Shown here: piece by piece, positions 1 to 12,120 of the stretch | Numbering within the stretch: position 1 is the first letter of the stretch | Layout of the letters: every line of letters begins with the position of its first letter | Source of the DNA: Scolanthus callimorphus | Taxonomy: Eukaryota > Cnidaria > Anthozoa > Actiniaria > Edwardsiidae | Assembly (NCBI GenBank): GCA_033964015.1 | Contig: CM066923.1 | Coordinates: forward strand, 23,317,086-23,381,085 | DNA: 64,000 bases | Direction of reading: 5' to 3' | The notes under the pieces: model-generated | Told to the model about the DNA's origin: nothing | Databases searched by the model: none | What the model saw: the letters and a program-made list of their open reading frames with translations, nothing else | Made by a program: the position numbers and the translations under genes

Positions 1-864
1 TCGGCTGCGAGAAACTGTTTATTTTTTTGTTTCTGTGGAAGACTTAAGGTGGATCGACCCATACCAGTAATTTTGCACCCATGCCAACCAATTTGAACCT
101 CATATAAAAACAGGTTGATTTCTATCGCGCAGCCAATATAACATACCTACTACACATAGACTGAAATACATGTCAGTACAAAATTTGGGGAGATCGGAGT
201 TAGTATCACCTGACAATCAGGCCGCGCTTAATTTTACTCTCACCCCAGTGTCAGGCTGTAGCGATACTTTATGGTACCTCGAGATTGAATAGCCGTATTC
301 ACACTAGAGACGGAAAACTCGTCAGAGACAGGCTTGCCTGAACATCTACATATATTCGCCTGAGACGAGTTTCTCGTCAGAAAAAGTTCCCGTCTTATGT
401 CAATTCTACTCAGAAACACTTGCTTGTTATCTGCCTAAACTTTCTTCGTGATCACAGAAGAACAGGGAACCATATTAAAGGCGAGAAACTCGTCTCAGAC
501 GAGTTTTCCGTCTCTAGTGTGAATACAGCTAATGAATGCCTACGCGTAACCGAAGTTTGACTAAATTCTACAAGCTCGAGATATTTCAGGATTTCTAAAT
601 CATGGCTATTTTATGTAACATTCAGTGTAGTGAATTAACATGGCAGAGTTTGGTACTTCTTGGTTATAAATGGAGCCCCTGTGGAAGGTTTTCTATAGCT
701 CATTCTATTTGTATATGTTCAAGGAAGTTTATGCTTTTTATAAGAATTACATATTTCTTTGCGATTTCGTAAAGAATACAAATGTAAGTATCAACATAAA
801 TTTCGTCTGATTTTAAAAATCGTAGTTTTCGGTACAGCCTGAAACTGGGGTGAGATTAAAATTA

Positions 865-1292
865 CTAGTAAAAAGCCGGGGGAGGGGGGGGGGACCCCAA
901 ATTTTTTGATCGGGGATGATCGTCGGAAATTTTCAGTTTCACCCCATGGCGGGCCATGGCGTGGCTCCAAAAATTTATTACCCTAAAAGATGAGGTCTTA
1001 TGTGCCAAGTAGGCGCGAAGGACACAGGTAACAGGTGAAAGATACCCATCAAGAAATTTCTGTGCTTGTTTCTAATTTATCGTCTTCTCATCGAATAATC
1101 TCTCTTCTTACACGCTTTTTAGAAGCACCATCATAAGAAAAAACAATTTGGACACAGTTTCGGCCCTTAAAGATACCAATCTGCCTAAAATTTATTGAAG
1201 ATCAAGATCACCCCTAAAAGAGACAAAACCACTGTAATTTTAACCCCTAAAAGATACGACTTTCACCCCCCCCCCCCCCCCCCCCCCGGCCA
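865..1292. repeat. Dispersed repeat with G-run and C-run ends
   Basis: Starts with a G-rich run (after aaaagcc) and ends in a 22-base C run followed by ggcc, so the ends are inverted. The stretch 1060-1265 is nearly repeated at 51718-51930 in the same orientation. It lies downstream of exon 6 of copy A, probably in its intron 6. The first 860 bases of the window show nothing gene-like. Confidence 0.5.
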
Positions 1293-1456
1293 GTTGTACT
1301 AAAAATTACCAAACAATTGTTTTCTATTTTCATGGTCAGAAATAAACTCATTTGCAGATGTATATCATGACTATTCGTATAAACTACTAAAAACTAAAAA
1401 AAGTGCAGAAAAATGCGATATAATGCTATGGTAAACAGTATTTTAACATGCTTTAC

Positions 1457-1560
1457 CTGAATGAGGTGCACCTGCAATTCTGTAGCCAACTTCAAGAGTT
1501 GTGCACAAGTTTGTCTCCCATTGGTAAGGATAGCTGTGTGAGATGATGATACGAGGACAG
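1457..1560 (-). CDS. Copy A exon 6
   Basis: 104 bp, acceptor ctctag, donor gtaaag. Encodes CPRIIISHSYPYQWETN and then LCTTLEVGYRIAGAPHS. Clean in frame. It is the last exon of copy A visible in the window. Confidence 0.82.
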
Positions 1561-4500
1561 CTAGAGAAAAGAAAAATGAGTAATGTGAATATTTATAGAC
1601 TGCAGATGCCGATCGGGATTCCTGTTTGAAAAATGAAAAATCGAAGGGGGGAGAAGATAATTTTCCTCCCCGTACTCCTCCCCCTATTTGTCATTTCTGT
1701 CACCAAATCCAAAGTCAGGATGATGGCCCCGAGAAAGATTCCACCCCAGGTTTTTCGATCTAAATCCTCTTTAACGCATTCGAAGCAGGCCATGGCTATC
1801 ACACATTTGCATTTTGTATTTTTCTCTTTAATGTATATTATTGGAGTATGCCAAATGTAAATCTCTTTTACACTGTTCCAACAAAAAATATATCTATCTA
1901 TCTTATCTGGCTGTCGGAGTTGCAGGGCTCTTTCTCAGGAATGTAATGTTGGGGCTTTTTATTTTAGACACATTTGCCTAGGACTGCTGGGTTTCTCAGG
2001 GCTGTTGAGTTTGTCATGGCCAAGGGGGATCCAGGAGGGGGGGGGGGGGGGGCAAAGCCCTCCTTTTATTTTCTCCTACTTATATTACAGACGATGCAGA
2101 CGATGGCGGCGTGTGCGATGCGAGCATTGTAAAGCTAGCATTTTACCCAAACCACTAAGTGAAATGAATTTTGTTAACACATTTCATCAAGCCTCAGAGG
2201 AAGTGTAGCTGAACATTCTGTTTTTTTATGTATAGTAAACAAATCCTCCAGGTTTATTATTCATAAATGACGAAATTATTATTATTCATTTGCGTGAAGC
2301 GCGGCACAAAGGACGAATGTTTATGCCTAAAACGTCGAACTCACGCTTAATCTTCTTTCAAACATAGTGACTGACCGCCAGGCCTATCACTGCAGGGCAT
2401 TTTTTGTAGTTTGTTTTTTCCTCGCCAAGATACACTTGTTCTTGTGAACGGTGCGAAGGTAGTGTCTTCGTTGCGCGAGTTGCAAAAGACAACATTAAAT
2501 CATATTCTTTTATGCGCGTGAAGCACGCCGAAATTTTTATGTATTGAGTGAAGTGAAGTAGAAAAATACAAATGATAGAGAAGTTGCTGGAATAATTACT
2601 TTAAAAATGTCTTGTGATCCCCCTTCCAGGGCTTCAGGTTTTGAGAGATCGCCCTTCCGCTCGCCCCAAAATGAAGCGATCCCCCCAAAATCCTCTGCCC
2701 ACCCCCCACCCCCCCCCCACCCCCAGGCGATAAATAATGACCAGTCCCTAAGTTTTGTTAAGAATTGGTGTAATTACTTTGTGATTGGTTTCACGACAGT
2801 CATATGAAAACCGCTCTATATACATACTGAGACACACGCACGGTTTAGCTATACCATAAACTTCTACCCCTCAATACTTTGATTGGTCCTCAGACTGAAT
2901 ACCTTGATAACTCTTCTCCCTTGTTACTTACCACGTGGGGCAGTTTTCTGGCAATGCCCCTTTGCAAGAGGAATCAAAGTTTCGAGCCCCAGAAGGAATC
3001 TAATAAATAGAGTAAATTTCAAATGAATTTAGTAAAACCAGATACATCTAGCCAAACGCTCCCTCGTTAGCCAATCACTAGGCAAATAAAATCACTATCA
3101 CGCGGTGAGCACGCGATTACTAAAAAACCCAGCTGCGTTTAAGTCAAAAGTTAATGATTGGTAGAAATTAGGAAACAAATGAGAATGCAAAGTAAGTAAT
3201 GTAACTACAAAATAATTTCCGATACCTGAAACCCATTTTAAGAAGAAAAAATCCCAAACTTCATCTAGGAACAGCTGTACAGCTGCGGCATATATGGCCT
3301 TTAGCTCATTGGGATTTGACGTGACCGATTGTTTAATCACCCGGCCCTTAAAGAGTTGAACGAACCTACATGTAGTCCAGGGTATCGATTTTTCAAATTT
3401 CATGTAGCGGCAACGGCATTGACAGCGCTTTTCTGTCACTATAAACAGGGTCGATCACATTTTTGTTTGCCCGAGCGGAATACACACACCCCGCTCCCCC
3501 TCCCGACTGTAAACCCGGCCCCTCCGGCGACTAGACTAACAGTGGAACATTAGCTAGTTTGCAGGCTAGTGACATCAGCTGGAACGTGCCTTACCCGGTA
3601 AAACGTCGTATATCGAGGCAACGTTGTATCTTTTCTGTCGATTCTGAAAGTTCCTATAGATATAAGAATGTAATAGCAAAGTTAACCTACTGGTGGCGTC
3701 TCTAATCAACCTCCAAAATGTATCACCGAATTCTAACAAAAAAACGAAATCCCGTCATAACTTTCCATTCTATCGGTCGTTTTTGACCAAACTTTGTACA
3801 TATGACAAAGTCATGATGACCAACATTTTAACACATTATGACGTCACCACGTCACATTATGACGTCATAAACAATTGCGCAAGAGTTTTAGCAATTTTAA
3901 GAAACAAAATCTTCAGAATTGTTAAAATGGTAATGATAGGGTTTATCAAGAGGAACTCAAAACCGAAAACCATGTTATTAGCGTTATTATGGCGGAGACT
4001 ACGAATTTTTAGATTTGTTTCAATTTGGTTCAAATTTATAAAGATTTGAGTCATAAATTCCCAAAAATGAAAATATTTTAATTGTAGGGGCGAAAATCAA
4101 AATTTCAAAACGATAGCATCTTAGAAACGATTAAGCTTGACATAATTCCGCAAAAATGGATCCATTTTTTTTTAAAACGAAAATTTGCAATTTGTAACCA
4201 AGGATCAGAGTTTGTTTCCTATTAGTTATTTGAATTGCTATAACTTTGCAACCTTTTATGCTATTAACAAACGGTTTTTGCTTTCAACTTTTCTTGATAC
4301 GGTCTTTCATTACCATTAAAAAAATAACTGAGGTTCTGCATTACAAAATTGGTCCACCTATTGCGTAATCGATGATTGCTCAGAGCTATCTCACTTCCAA
4401 ATTCTCGTGGCGAAACAATTCTTGTTATAATTTAAGGAAGTCTGAAAACAAGTTAACGGTGCCGCTCCCTCGTACTGAGTACGAGGCACAAAATCCCTCA

Positions 4501-7500
4501 ACTTGTCGCGCAACATTGCTGCGTTGCAAGTCTAATGTTTGTTGCTCGTTTTTCATCGAATTCACAACTTGTCGCGCAACATTTTGTTTTGATGATCACA
4601 CATGCGAGCCCAAGGCGAATTTAGCTCCTTAGCACTTCACTTCTATTGACCAACCAACTTGAATCGCAGGCAAAATGTTGCGCGACAAGTTGTGTGTTTG
4701 ATGAAAAACGAGCAACAAAGCCAGAATTTGTGTCTCAAAGTAGACCCGCGCTCTACTTCGCGCAACAAGTTTTCACAACCTGCAACAAATGTTTTTGTGG
4801 AGCGGCACTGTGAAATGATTTGCCGGTACAATTGAGGCGGGTCACGCGCGGCCTCTAAGTGACACGGCATCCTTGAAAAGCAGGTTTATTATCATTATTA
4901 TTTTTCCATATTATATATTTATATATTTGTAGTATTTTCTTTTTTAGACTTCTCAAGTATTATTATAGTCTTTACCTGAAGGATCTACCGAGGATAAATA
5001 AAGCTTTACTTACTTACTTACTTATACGTCATTAAGTACAGTACTGACGTTCAAAAATGTCTGTCATCATGAGTTTGTCAAATGTATGAGGTTTGGTCAA
5101 AACCGGTCTATGGAATGAAAAGTTAGGGAATATCAAAGTTTAAATGATCGAATATAGGGGCGATCTGACCCACCGTGACAAGCTACTGAAATCAGTTACA
5201 AATAGCCAAGAAAGGAAGCGAGAAACATCTTAGCGGAGAAAGCGCAAGGCGGTCGGTAGCAGTAAAAATATGTGCGCCATCAATGGAGTGAATTAGATCT
5301 GGAGATCTAGTTCAGCATCCCAGGGTTCTTTAGCGTCCCCCTCCTATTGAATGTGAAGCGGAAGGAAAACAGAACCTCGGTCAATTGCCTCCGCCAAAAA
5401 AAATGATAGGTAGCGCAAGCTTTAAAAAGTTCCGAGAAGTTCACATGAAACCCTTGGTCCAATGCAGGACAGGGGAAAGAAGAGACATATCTCCACGCTC
5501 CTGCAGGTAATTGAACCCGGACCAAGCCGAGAAGTTGGACACGCGCACCCGTATTGCTGCACCATCCTTCCAACCAAATCCATTCACATACCTTCTGAAT
5601 GAGCAAGCTCGCGGATGTCCAGATCGGCAAGTTTTCTGGCCAAAATGTTCGTGTCACTATACGTGACACACACGGTGGAGCTACCACATGTCATCTTGGA
5701 TTGAAGATGATCAGAGCTTGTGCTACTGATGGTAGCAGCCAACGTCCAACCACCTCCTAAAAGTAGGTAAGTGGCTAAGCATACAGTTATTTCAAAAAAC
5801 GTTGTGGGAAGCCCTACGCGCCCAGACCAAAGAGTTGTCTGTGTAGGAGGTCTTCAATCGGCTCACTGCTTGAGTACGACGCAAATGAACTACTCGAGAC
5901 AACTAGCTTGAGGCAAAGCTCTCTTTCGTAGAATTTAGCACTCACACCAGCGAGGTATCATCAAAATAGGAGATTTAGTTTCTACCCATACTGCTTTTTG
6001 GTCTGGGCTCGTACGCTTGAGCGCTCACAAGACCGACAACCTTTATTGAAGTTCTTTCCATATTTGTACTCACCAAATTTATCCATGTCACAATAAACAA
6101 TCCTCTGTATGCCACGTACTTTAATAATGTGATATCCACTTGCTGCATTTGGTCGACGTTGTTTGATTTCGGCACAGCTCTGAAGCAAAACCTGGTCCGA
6201 AAAAAAATTTGTCGCACGTTATTGAGAATTTAAGAAGAGGATCCCTATAGCCCTACGAGCCCCTTCCCCCTTCCCCTCCGCGAGTCTCTATAACACTTTT
6301 TTGTTACCTTCTTACCTTCGAGGGGTGGACTCCGTAGATACTCGATTGCCGTGAAATGAAGTCTTCAGGATGAAAAACTGATGTCGAGTTATTGATCTCA
6401 CAGGTTCCACTCAGTTGACAGAAGTTAACACTGGCACAGGCGGCGAGAGTTACACACACGAGCACGCATTCTCCGATATCCTCTGCTGTACGACGCTCGA
6501 TCACGTGACCTTTGAGGTAGAACCCATATTTGGTCAGGGGATGCGACTTACACTGCTTCTCGGATGTTGCCATCAAGCTCACAGCACAGTAGAAACACAT
6601 TACCACGGCGAATACTTTCAATGATACTAGAGAAGGAAAAAGTAAGGCCTACCCGTCATAACTCACATCTTGCCTTAAATGGGAAGCTCCACTGTAAAAT
6701 GGATATAATAGCTGCGATTATAATCAAGACACTCTACACAATGCAAAAATACTGAGTCTCTTTCAGTTAAATTTTTCACAAATCCAAAACCAGGGAATTG
6801 ACAAATGATATTTATGTTCTTTTTGACTATCAAATTTTTAATTTAGCCAGCCAGAGGAATGTTCTGACATGTTGCCCTTTTGACAGATTGTCCTCAATCC
6901 CTAAGAGGAGCAAGTCCTTTTACACCGGAACCTCACATTGCCGTACCCATTGCTCTCGGGCTCCTACCCGTCATAATTAGATAGATAGATAGTTTAATAA
7001 AAATAACTTCGCAGCCAAGGGCTGAATTGCGTTATTTACAAAAGGAATATAATAAAGATGAAAACTATTTACAAACAATTCTATACAAATATATGAATAA
7101 AACATATAAAAATCTATTAAAAGCCGTTTAATTATACAACGATATCTATAAAAATCTGACATGCACATCTGAGGCATGAAGGACTTCTTAAAGCATTCCG
7201 TTCGAAAGCGAGGCAGGTTATACCTCCGCGTGCGCCTAAGATTATACTTAGCAGAGTGCGTTGGACGTAGCAGCTTAGACAGACAGCAATCGGTTGCTTT
7301 AGAGTCGAAAAGCCTGTGACAAAGTGTGGTTCTTCTATTATACAATGTATCAAGATTGTACCGGGCGAGAGATGACTAATAACTACTACCCTAACTATCG
7401 CATCTTGCCTTAAAATGCGAAAGCTCCACTGTAAAAGGGATAGCTTCAGATAGCTAGATTATAATCTAGACACTCTAGACAATAAGGCCCTGAGAATTGT

Positions 7501-10500
7501 AGCGTAATTGGGCTATGGACAAATGATATTTATTTTCGTTGACTATCACATTTTGAATTTAGCAGCAAGAGGGATGTTTTGACATGATGACGTTTTGACA
7601 GATTCATAACAACAGATTGTCCTCAACTACTCGCCGCCAATCTCCTGTACGCAGACAAGTGTACTACTGCAACCTTCAGCCATGTGGGACAATTGCGCAT
7701 TCAAAAATAACTAGCTTAAGTAATCATCCATGCAAGAACTCCATGCAAACCTCCATTGTTCTACGGCATTGAAGGTTCCCCACGTAGGATATGTCCTATT
7801 TTTTTACCACAGAAAGTTATCATGACTAGTAACATAATAACAGTAAAAAATTGATAGATTTCGACTTGCTTTGAGAACATATGGCAACAAAAAGTCTCTA
7901 GACCAATCAGAAAATCTATAAAATAATCAGGATTCAATGAATATCCATCAGATTTCACAGGAAGGCACAACCATAAAAGTGATTTCAAAATATTACCATC
8001 AAATTACATTAAACAATAAATTGAAGCTGTCAGTTGAAATTTGATCTTTATTGTAACGCAAATTCAAAGTGTCAGCTTGACATGGTCACAAGTCCTACAA
8101 ATTTGAAACCAAAATTCAGCAATACTAATAGAAATGAACAGTAGCTTGTACTGATCATTTTGAAATACAGTTTTGGCTAGTAGAGTCTCACAATTCTGAA
8201 TAATTCAAGATTTTGTACGTGACGTCGTGTGTCACGCAACAGTAAATTTTGTCACAGACTACAGAATCCTGAAGAATGGCTGTTCAGATCATTTGAACGC
8301 AATCCACTTATCGTTCGATGTGTTGTTTGAGCGTGTGTTTTGCTCCACTGTAATTTGAGAATCATCATCTTTATCCTCGTCTTCCTCAGAAATCTCGACA
8401 GAATCAGGTGCTCTACATAGACTTCCTCGGCTTCAGAATCATTATTTCGAATCCCTTGATGTCAGAAGTGTCTCCTTCGTCAGGAATGACGAATTCACTG
8501 GCGAAATGGGCGAGAACATCGTCCACAGAGTAGCGAGTTCGGCATCAAGCCATCGATAGAAGCCCTTTAAATATCCGCGGCAAACGTGGAACTCAAAAAC
8601 TCGAAGAAAATCGGTCAAAAACTGGCAAAAATACAAGTAAAAACGCTTGGAAATCGTAAATTGAAGATGGTGGAATGTTTATAAAGTCGAGAGGAGTCTG
8701 GAAACAAAATAAGGAGAGTCCGCTGTGCCAAAATAAGGCAGACACTTTTAGATCCGATATATCGGATCTTAGGTCGCAAAGGGTTAAAGAAAACAAAGGA
8801 GTGAGAATCAGCATTTTGCGCTAGGTTCCCCACATACAAAGTCTTTTAAAATTGCATATCGTCTTTGTGAGTACCACATGTGCTTATATAGTCCTAAAAA
8901 TCCTCAGACAAGTTTTTCTAGCATAGTGAATTTACTGATTTTCATGTCTAAGCCAATGAAATTGCCTATATTTTCAATAGAAATTAATTGCATTCCAGCA
9001 TGCTTTGCCGTTGGCTTGCCTAGTTCTTATACAGACCATTACTTAATGTCATGAAACATAATTTTAGTAATTTGCGTAAACCTAACTTTATTTCAAAAAC
9101 CAAATTAATTACTAATTCCAGAGTGAATGGTCGGTTGCTTCAAAACTTCCAGAATGAAGGGGTTGGACATGTAAATTCACAACCTGTAGCTACAACCATA
9201 GGAAACCAGCACAACATGAAGAACTACGTAGCTAGTGTTAGGCAGATGAGTAAATATATAGGTTAAGCTATATTGCTCTCAGGCTCTCTCAACACTCACT
9301 CTGGTTGCGAAGTGGGATACTGCAAGCGCGTAGAAATTGTGATTCTCCCTTAATAAAGTTTGACCAAGCCAAACTCGCTTACTTGCCTAGTGTGCATCGA
9401 TCCCGACGGAAAACCCTTTGTGACATTAATCTTGCGCGAAAATAAAATACTGACGACATATTTGCTGGTCGTCTTTTGAACCCATGCCTTTAATATGTAC
9501 ACTCTGCAAGTAATTTTGAGGCATAAAAGGGTCATTTTCATTTACGCAGGCGGCAATGGCTGTCACCACAGCTTCCCACGCGAGTCAGGGAGGTTGGATA
9601 CGAGAATGGGAGCCTCGTGTTTAAGATTGCGCTACGACGGGCCCATGCCCGACAATTCGTCAGAGTGTCCGTGTAGGGCAACAGTAATTATAGATTTAGC
9701 CACTGGCTAAAAGCGGAGCTCCCGGTTACATATTTTTTCTGTGCTGGGTCTTGGTTTACCTGTGTGGGGGCGCGCAGACACGGACGCGCCAGCGATACCC
9801 AAATAATAATACAGCTGAACCATGAAAAATGAAATCGATCGTTATACCTGAGTTCTACTTTGAGCTGTTGTATTCTTCCTGCGATACCTATGGTGCTCCG
9901 CTCTGCGGCCTTCGGCCGCTAAAGAGCTCCGCTATTATGTGGGGCACCAAAGAAGTTAACCTAACAAATAAATCAAGAACAGCATGCAGAGTTTCCAGTG
10001 TTAACACTAATCTAATAATGCTAGAAAGTATTCCACTTTTACTTTTGAAGAAAATTATATGCCATTTCAATTTTTCGGCGATCCGGCCAGCACGAGTAAA
10101 AATCCTACAAAACAGCATGAAAGAAATAAAATAAGCTGAAAAAAAAAAGAAAACAACTAAGGAGGAACGAGTAATTTCGAAACACAAGTTCCAAGATTGG
10201 AATGAATTTGCCAGGACACGCAGGTCAAGTACAAAAAATATTAAGTCTGGCGAGGAACAGGTGCGTTGCACAGGAAATTTCTGCAGAATCCCATCCATGG
10301 GAGAAGCTCAATTTCCCAAGGCACACGCCATGGGAAATCCGAACACTTCCCATTCTTCTACCATGGAAAATTCAGCTTTTCCCATGGATGGTTTTTTTTT
10401 GTTGCTCCGACGAAGGGCTAACGCTCGAAACATCAGCAAAACATCATTTTTCCACGGCGTAAATCTCAACCTTTGGTTGATGATGTTCATGTTTACATGC

Positions 10501-11109
10501 TAGATTGTTAGTTATTGCACATTACTTTTTAACAGTTTATTGTATACTTTTTGAATTTTTTTTGTATTTTTATCTACGATGTATAAAACCTTAGTATCAT
10601 TATTTATTATTGGAAAGATACTCTTAAGATTTAGTTTGATTTGCTAACTAAGGTTACAACTGAAATTACTAAACGCGGATTCCTAAAAAAAGTGTTGACC
10701 GAAAGGGAGCTAGAGCGCGCTCCTTGTGTTGGAAGAGCTCTTTTAAGAGCTTTATTGAATATTAAAATGGATAACAAAGAAATGTATCTTACCTTTCATT
10801 TTAGATTCTCTGTCGCTGAATTTATTCTCAAGTCAAACCTTGTAATTTAAAACATTTACTTTTTCACTGCAGATGTGATTAAAATAATGCATAATTGATA
10901 CTTTCGACAAGACTCAAAAATCGTTACCAAGCGACGTGCTCAAAAGCTCTGCATGATCTTTTGTGCAGAAATCATTAAAAAACAACTCTCACATGATTTT
11001 CACGCCTGTAAAAAATAAATGAATCTTCTCCTCATCGTGAGGGAACTCAAAGCGGCCGACAGACGCGACCGATAGATAGGGAGAGGTTGGAGGACTTACC
11101 GGGCTGCAT
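1457..11109 (-). CDS. Gene copy A: secreted PAN + fibrinogen-like protein (partial, runs off left edge)
   Basis: Secreted protein of unknown ligand; this architecture is often annotated in corals as skeletal-organic-matrix-like or fibrinogen-related. Exons in transcription order: candidate exon 0 11109-11100, exon 1 6626-6316 (signal peptide and PAN/apple-like domain, six Cys), exon 2 6179-6074 (starts SCAEI, ends YCDMDKF), exon 3 5756-5592 (GGGWTLVAT), exon 4 3653-3595, exon 5 2999-2932, exon 6 1560-1457. All introns are GT-AG with the same phases as copies B and C, and the joined frame has no stop. The Cys-rich exon followed by a GGGWTLVA fibrinogen-type start is the basis for the domain call. 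One Asp codon present in B and C (YGDVHP) is missing in exon 1, in frame. The exon 7 equivalent is not in the window and should lie left of base 1. Intact exons amid repeat-filled introns suggest a functional gene; expression is untested. Confidence 0.82.
2030..2760. repeat. Remains of a MITE with G/C-run ends
   Basis: A 16-base G run at 2037-2052 and a C-rich tract at 2700-2727 are followed by taaataatgaccagtccc and TAA, resembling the terminal repeat of the element at 20680-21675. Bases 2380-2540 resemble the interior of that element in reverse orientation. The left end is not clear. It lies in copy A intron 5. Confidence 0.4.
2932..2999 (-). CDS. Copy A exon 5
   Basis: 68 bp, acceptor ttatta-g context ending in tag, donor gtaagt. 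Encodes IPSGARNFDSSCKG then ALPENCPT, two conserved Cys. Confidence 0.8.
3595..3653 (-). CDS. Copy A exon 4
   Basis: 59 bp, acceptor ctatag, donor gtaagg. Encodes TFRIDRKDTTLPRYTTFYR. Identified by near identity with the corresponding exon in B and C and by matching phase. Confidence 0.8.
4455..4812. mobile_element. Hairpin MITE
   Basis: Inverted ends share GTGCCGCTCC, and inner arms share caacttgtcgcgcaacattt (around 4565) with its complement at 4675-4695. The ends resemble hAT-type termini, but I see no convincing 8-bp target duplication. Confidence 0.5.
4870..5035 (+). mobile_element. 3' tail of a non-LTR retrotransposon
   Basis: AT-rich tail ending gataaataaagctt followed by (TTAC)n, the usual microsatellite end of CR1/L2-like LINEs. 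There is no coding part here. Confidence 0.5.
5592..5756 (-). CDS. Copy A exon 3: GGGWTLVA fibrinogen-like segment
   Basis: 165 bp, acceptor ttttag, donor gtatgt. Carries GGGWTLAATISS and ends at LAHSEG. It is uninterrupted and differs from B and C only by substitutions. Confidence 0.87.
6074..6179 (-). CDS. Copy A exon 2: start of fibrinogen-like domain
   Basis: 106 bp, acceptor cttcag, donor gtgagt. Encodes SCAEIKQRRPN through YCDMDKF and ends one base into a Gly codon. The SCAEI to VYCDMD spacing is typical of the beginning of fibrinogen/intelectin-like domains. Confidence 0.85.
6316..6626 (-). CDS. Copy A exon 1: signal peptide and PAN/apple-like domain
   Basis: Acceptor ctctag precedes the exon; donor gtaaga follows. 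It opens with two bases completing a codon begun upstream, so it is not the first coding exon. The hydrophobic stretch VFAVVMCFYCAVSLMA is followed by QC, then a six-Cys pattern including ECVLVC and FCQLSGTC. Confidence 0.88.
6655..7625. repeat. Tandemly duplicated 5' flank of copy A, second unit split by a LINE
   Basis: The flank of exon 1 (6655-6962) begins cctacccgtcataa and contains catcttgccttaaa and a tgacaaatgatatttat block. The same order recurs from 6963 to about 7625 in diverged form, interrupted by the LINE end at 6977-7375. The equivalent flank of copy B (about 15590-15880) is single. Confidence 0.65.
6977..7375 (-). mobile_element. LINE 3' fragment (end of reverse transcriptase ORF plus tail)
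   Basis: Minus-strand translation gives LYNRRTTLCHRLFDSK, then YNLRRTRRYNLPRFRTECF, the pattern of the extreme C-terminus of CR1/L2-like reverse transcriptase ORFs. It is followed by an AT-rich 3' region ending in (CTAT)n. 5' truncated and inactive. Confidence 0.75.
7626..9924. other. Intergenic/intronic stretch with no recognised gene
   Basis: No convincing ORF, splice-linked exon or terminal repeat was recognised. A short GC-rich hairpin (ctgcggccttcggccgc) sits near 9903 and resembles one at about 38465. If exon 0 of copy A is real, this is part of its first intron. Confidence 0.4.
9925..11000 (-). repeat. Inverted duplication, left arm (5' flank of copy A)
   Basis: Matches 12290-14510 in reverse orientation: for example gctaactaaggttacaact at 10642 against agttgcaaccttagttagc near 12620, and the blocks around 10860-10990 against 12290-12410. 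It continues outward to 9935-9990 against 14400-14510. The same sequence also lies upstream of copy C (27560-28330), so it is best read as gene flank duplicated with the gene, not as a transposon arm. Confidence 0.75.
10255..10396. mobile_element. Palindromic MITE copy in copy A flank
   Basis: Contains ggaaatttctgcag and repeated cccatggatgg / ccatccatggg blocks, the same element as at 13174-13344. The inner end is replaced by a cnidarian-type repeat (gacgaagggctaacgctcg, about 10410-10430). Confidence 0.65.
11100..11109 (-). CDS. Candidate first coding exon (exon 0) of copy A
   Basis: On the minus strand an ATG is followed by CAG CCC G and a consensus donor gtaagt. Splicing to exon 1 at 6626 gives Met-Gln-Pro-Val then SLKVFAVVMCF, a plausible signal peptide in the correct phase. 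A TATA-like tatata lies about 60 bp upstream. This is inference: no equivalent was found for B or C, and the exon is only 10 coding bases. Confidence 0.35.
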
Positions 11110-11164
11110 TAGATGGCGCAAATTGCTACCGCGTAACTGACAATCATGAGGGCTGTTTTACAGT

Positions 11165-11170
11165 ATATAT
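11165..11170 (-). promoter_or_regulatory. Possible TATA box for copy A
   Basis: The motif tatata (read on the minus strand within catatatact) lies about 60 bp upstream of the candidate ATG at 11109. It is supported only by spacing and by the candidate exon 0. Confidence 0.25.
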
Positions 11171-11264
11171 GCCTCCGAGAGCCAGACCATTGCACCGGTC
11201 TATTTCATCACTTCCTTCTAATTGAATAAATATTGAATATAATCTTTTCGTATAGGAAAGCATA

Positions 11265-11380
11265 CGACTTCAAGTTCAATTTGGGATTTATTTGCACATG
11301 TGGGTTTTTCAATTTGAGCTCTTTGAAAAACCTACAGATAAATTCCAAATTGAACGAGGAAAGTCGTATGATTTCCTTTT
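11265..11380. repeat. Short inverted repeat
   Basis: catacgactt and agttcaatttgg at 11269-11295 are mirrored by ccaaattgaac and aagtcgtatg at 11345-11370. Probably a small hairpin MITE in the spacer between the head-to-head copies. Confidence 0.5.
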
Positions 11381-11704
11381 AAAAAAATTTAAGGAGTCAT
11401 TCACAAATCTGCTTACAAACTGAACAAGCCGCACGCATTTTTCCTTGATTGAAATTTGGTAATCCTATTCGCATTTCAAAAGAAAATTTGCATTTTGTTA
11501 ACCATTTTTGCACTTTTTACCTTTTTTTTTGGCACTTTGTTACCTAAAAACTGCACTGCTCTCAGCCAATCAAAATTGCGAAAATTGGACTATGGTTCTG
11601 TAATGGAAATGAAATGTGTTTAAGAGTTATTGTATTGATATTTTGACTGAAGTTTCATGTAATGTTTTAAAATTATATTTCGTTTTTACGTAGATCATAA
11701 TCCA

Positions 11705-12120
11705 GGGGCGGTGCCGCAATTTTCCCTTTCGTAAGCCATCGTTGCCTTTTGGATGGCACTTAGAAAATTTACACGTTTAGTTTCGTTGTCTCAGTAAAGG
11801 TAAAAGGAAAAAAATCGTATGTCAATTCCAACCTCTTTAGAACCCAACCCTAACCGGTAAACCAATTATTAATCCAAACCCTTGCCAGTGCGCTACGAGT
11901 GAATTCGCTGGGTTGGAGGTGCTTTTTAATTGGATTTGTACTATCTTTCATAATAGCATCTATAGAACGAAGCTATATATATATGATAATTACTAATTAT
12001 CCCAAGGGTTCAGAAATGGCAACGACCTTTCTGAAAAGGCATCGACCGTTCAGAGAAATGGCAACGACCGTTCTAAAAGGCAACGATGGTTTACGAAAGG
12101 GAAACTAGCGGCGGTGCCTC
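11705..12120. mobile_element. Inverted-repeat element in the A/B spacer
   Basis: Left end ggggcggtgccgcaattttc and aagccatcgttgcctttt are mirrored by aaaaggcaacgatggttt and gcggcggtgcc at the right. About 415 bp with no ORF of interest. Confidence 0.6.

Larger units (their letters stand above)
3690..5170. repeat. Composite repeat region in copy A intron 3
   Basis: Bases 3750-4070 share TTTTTGACCAAA-type blocks and paired gacgtcac motifs with 59810-59940. Bases 5060-5165 resemble the same family inverted, so this may be an old inverted-repeat element. A separate hairpin element and a LINE tail are inserted inside it. Open frames here look fortuitous. Confidence 0.4.
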
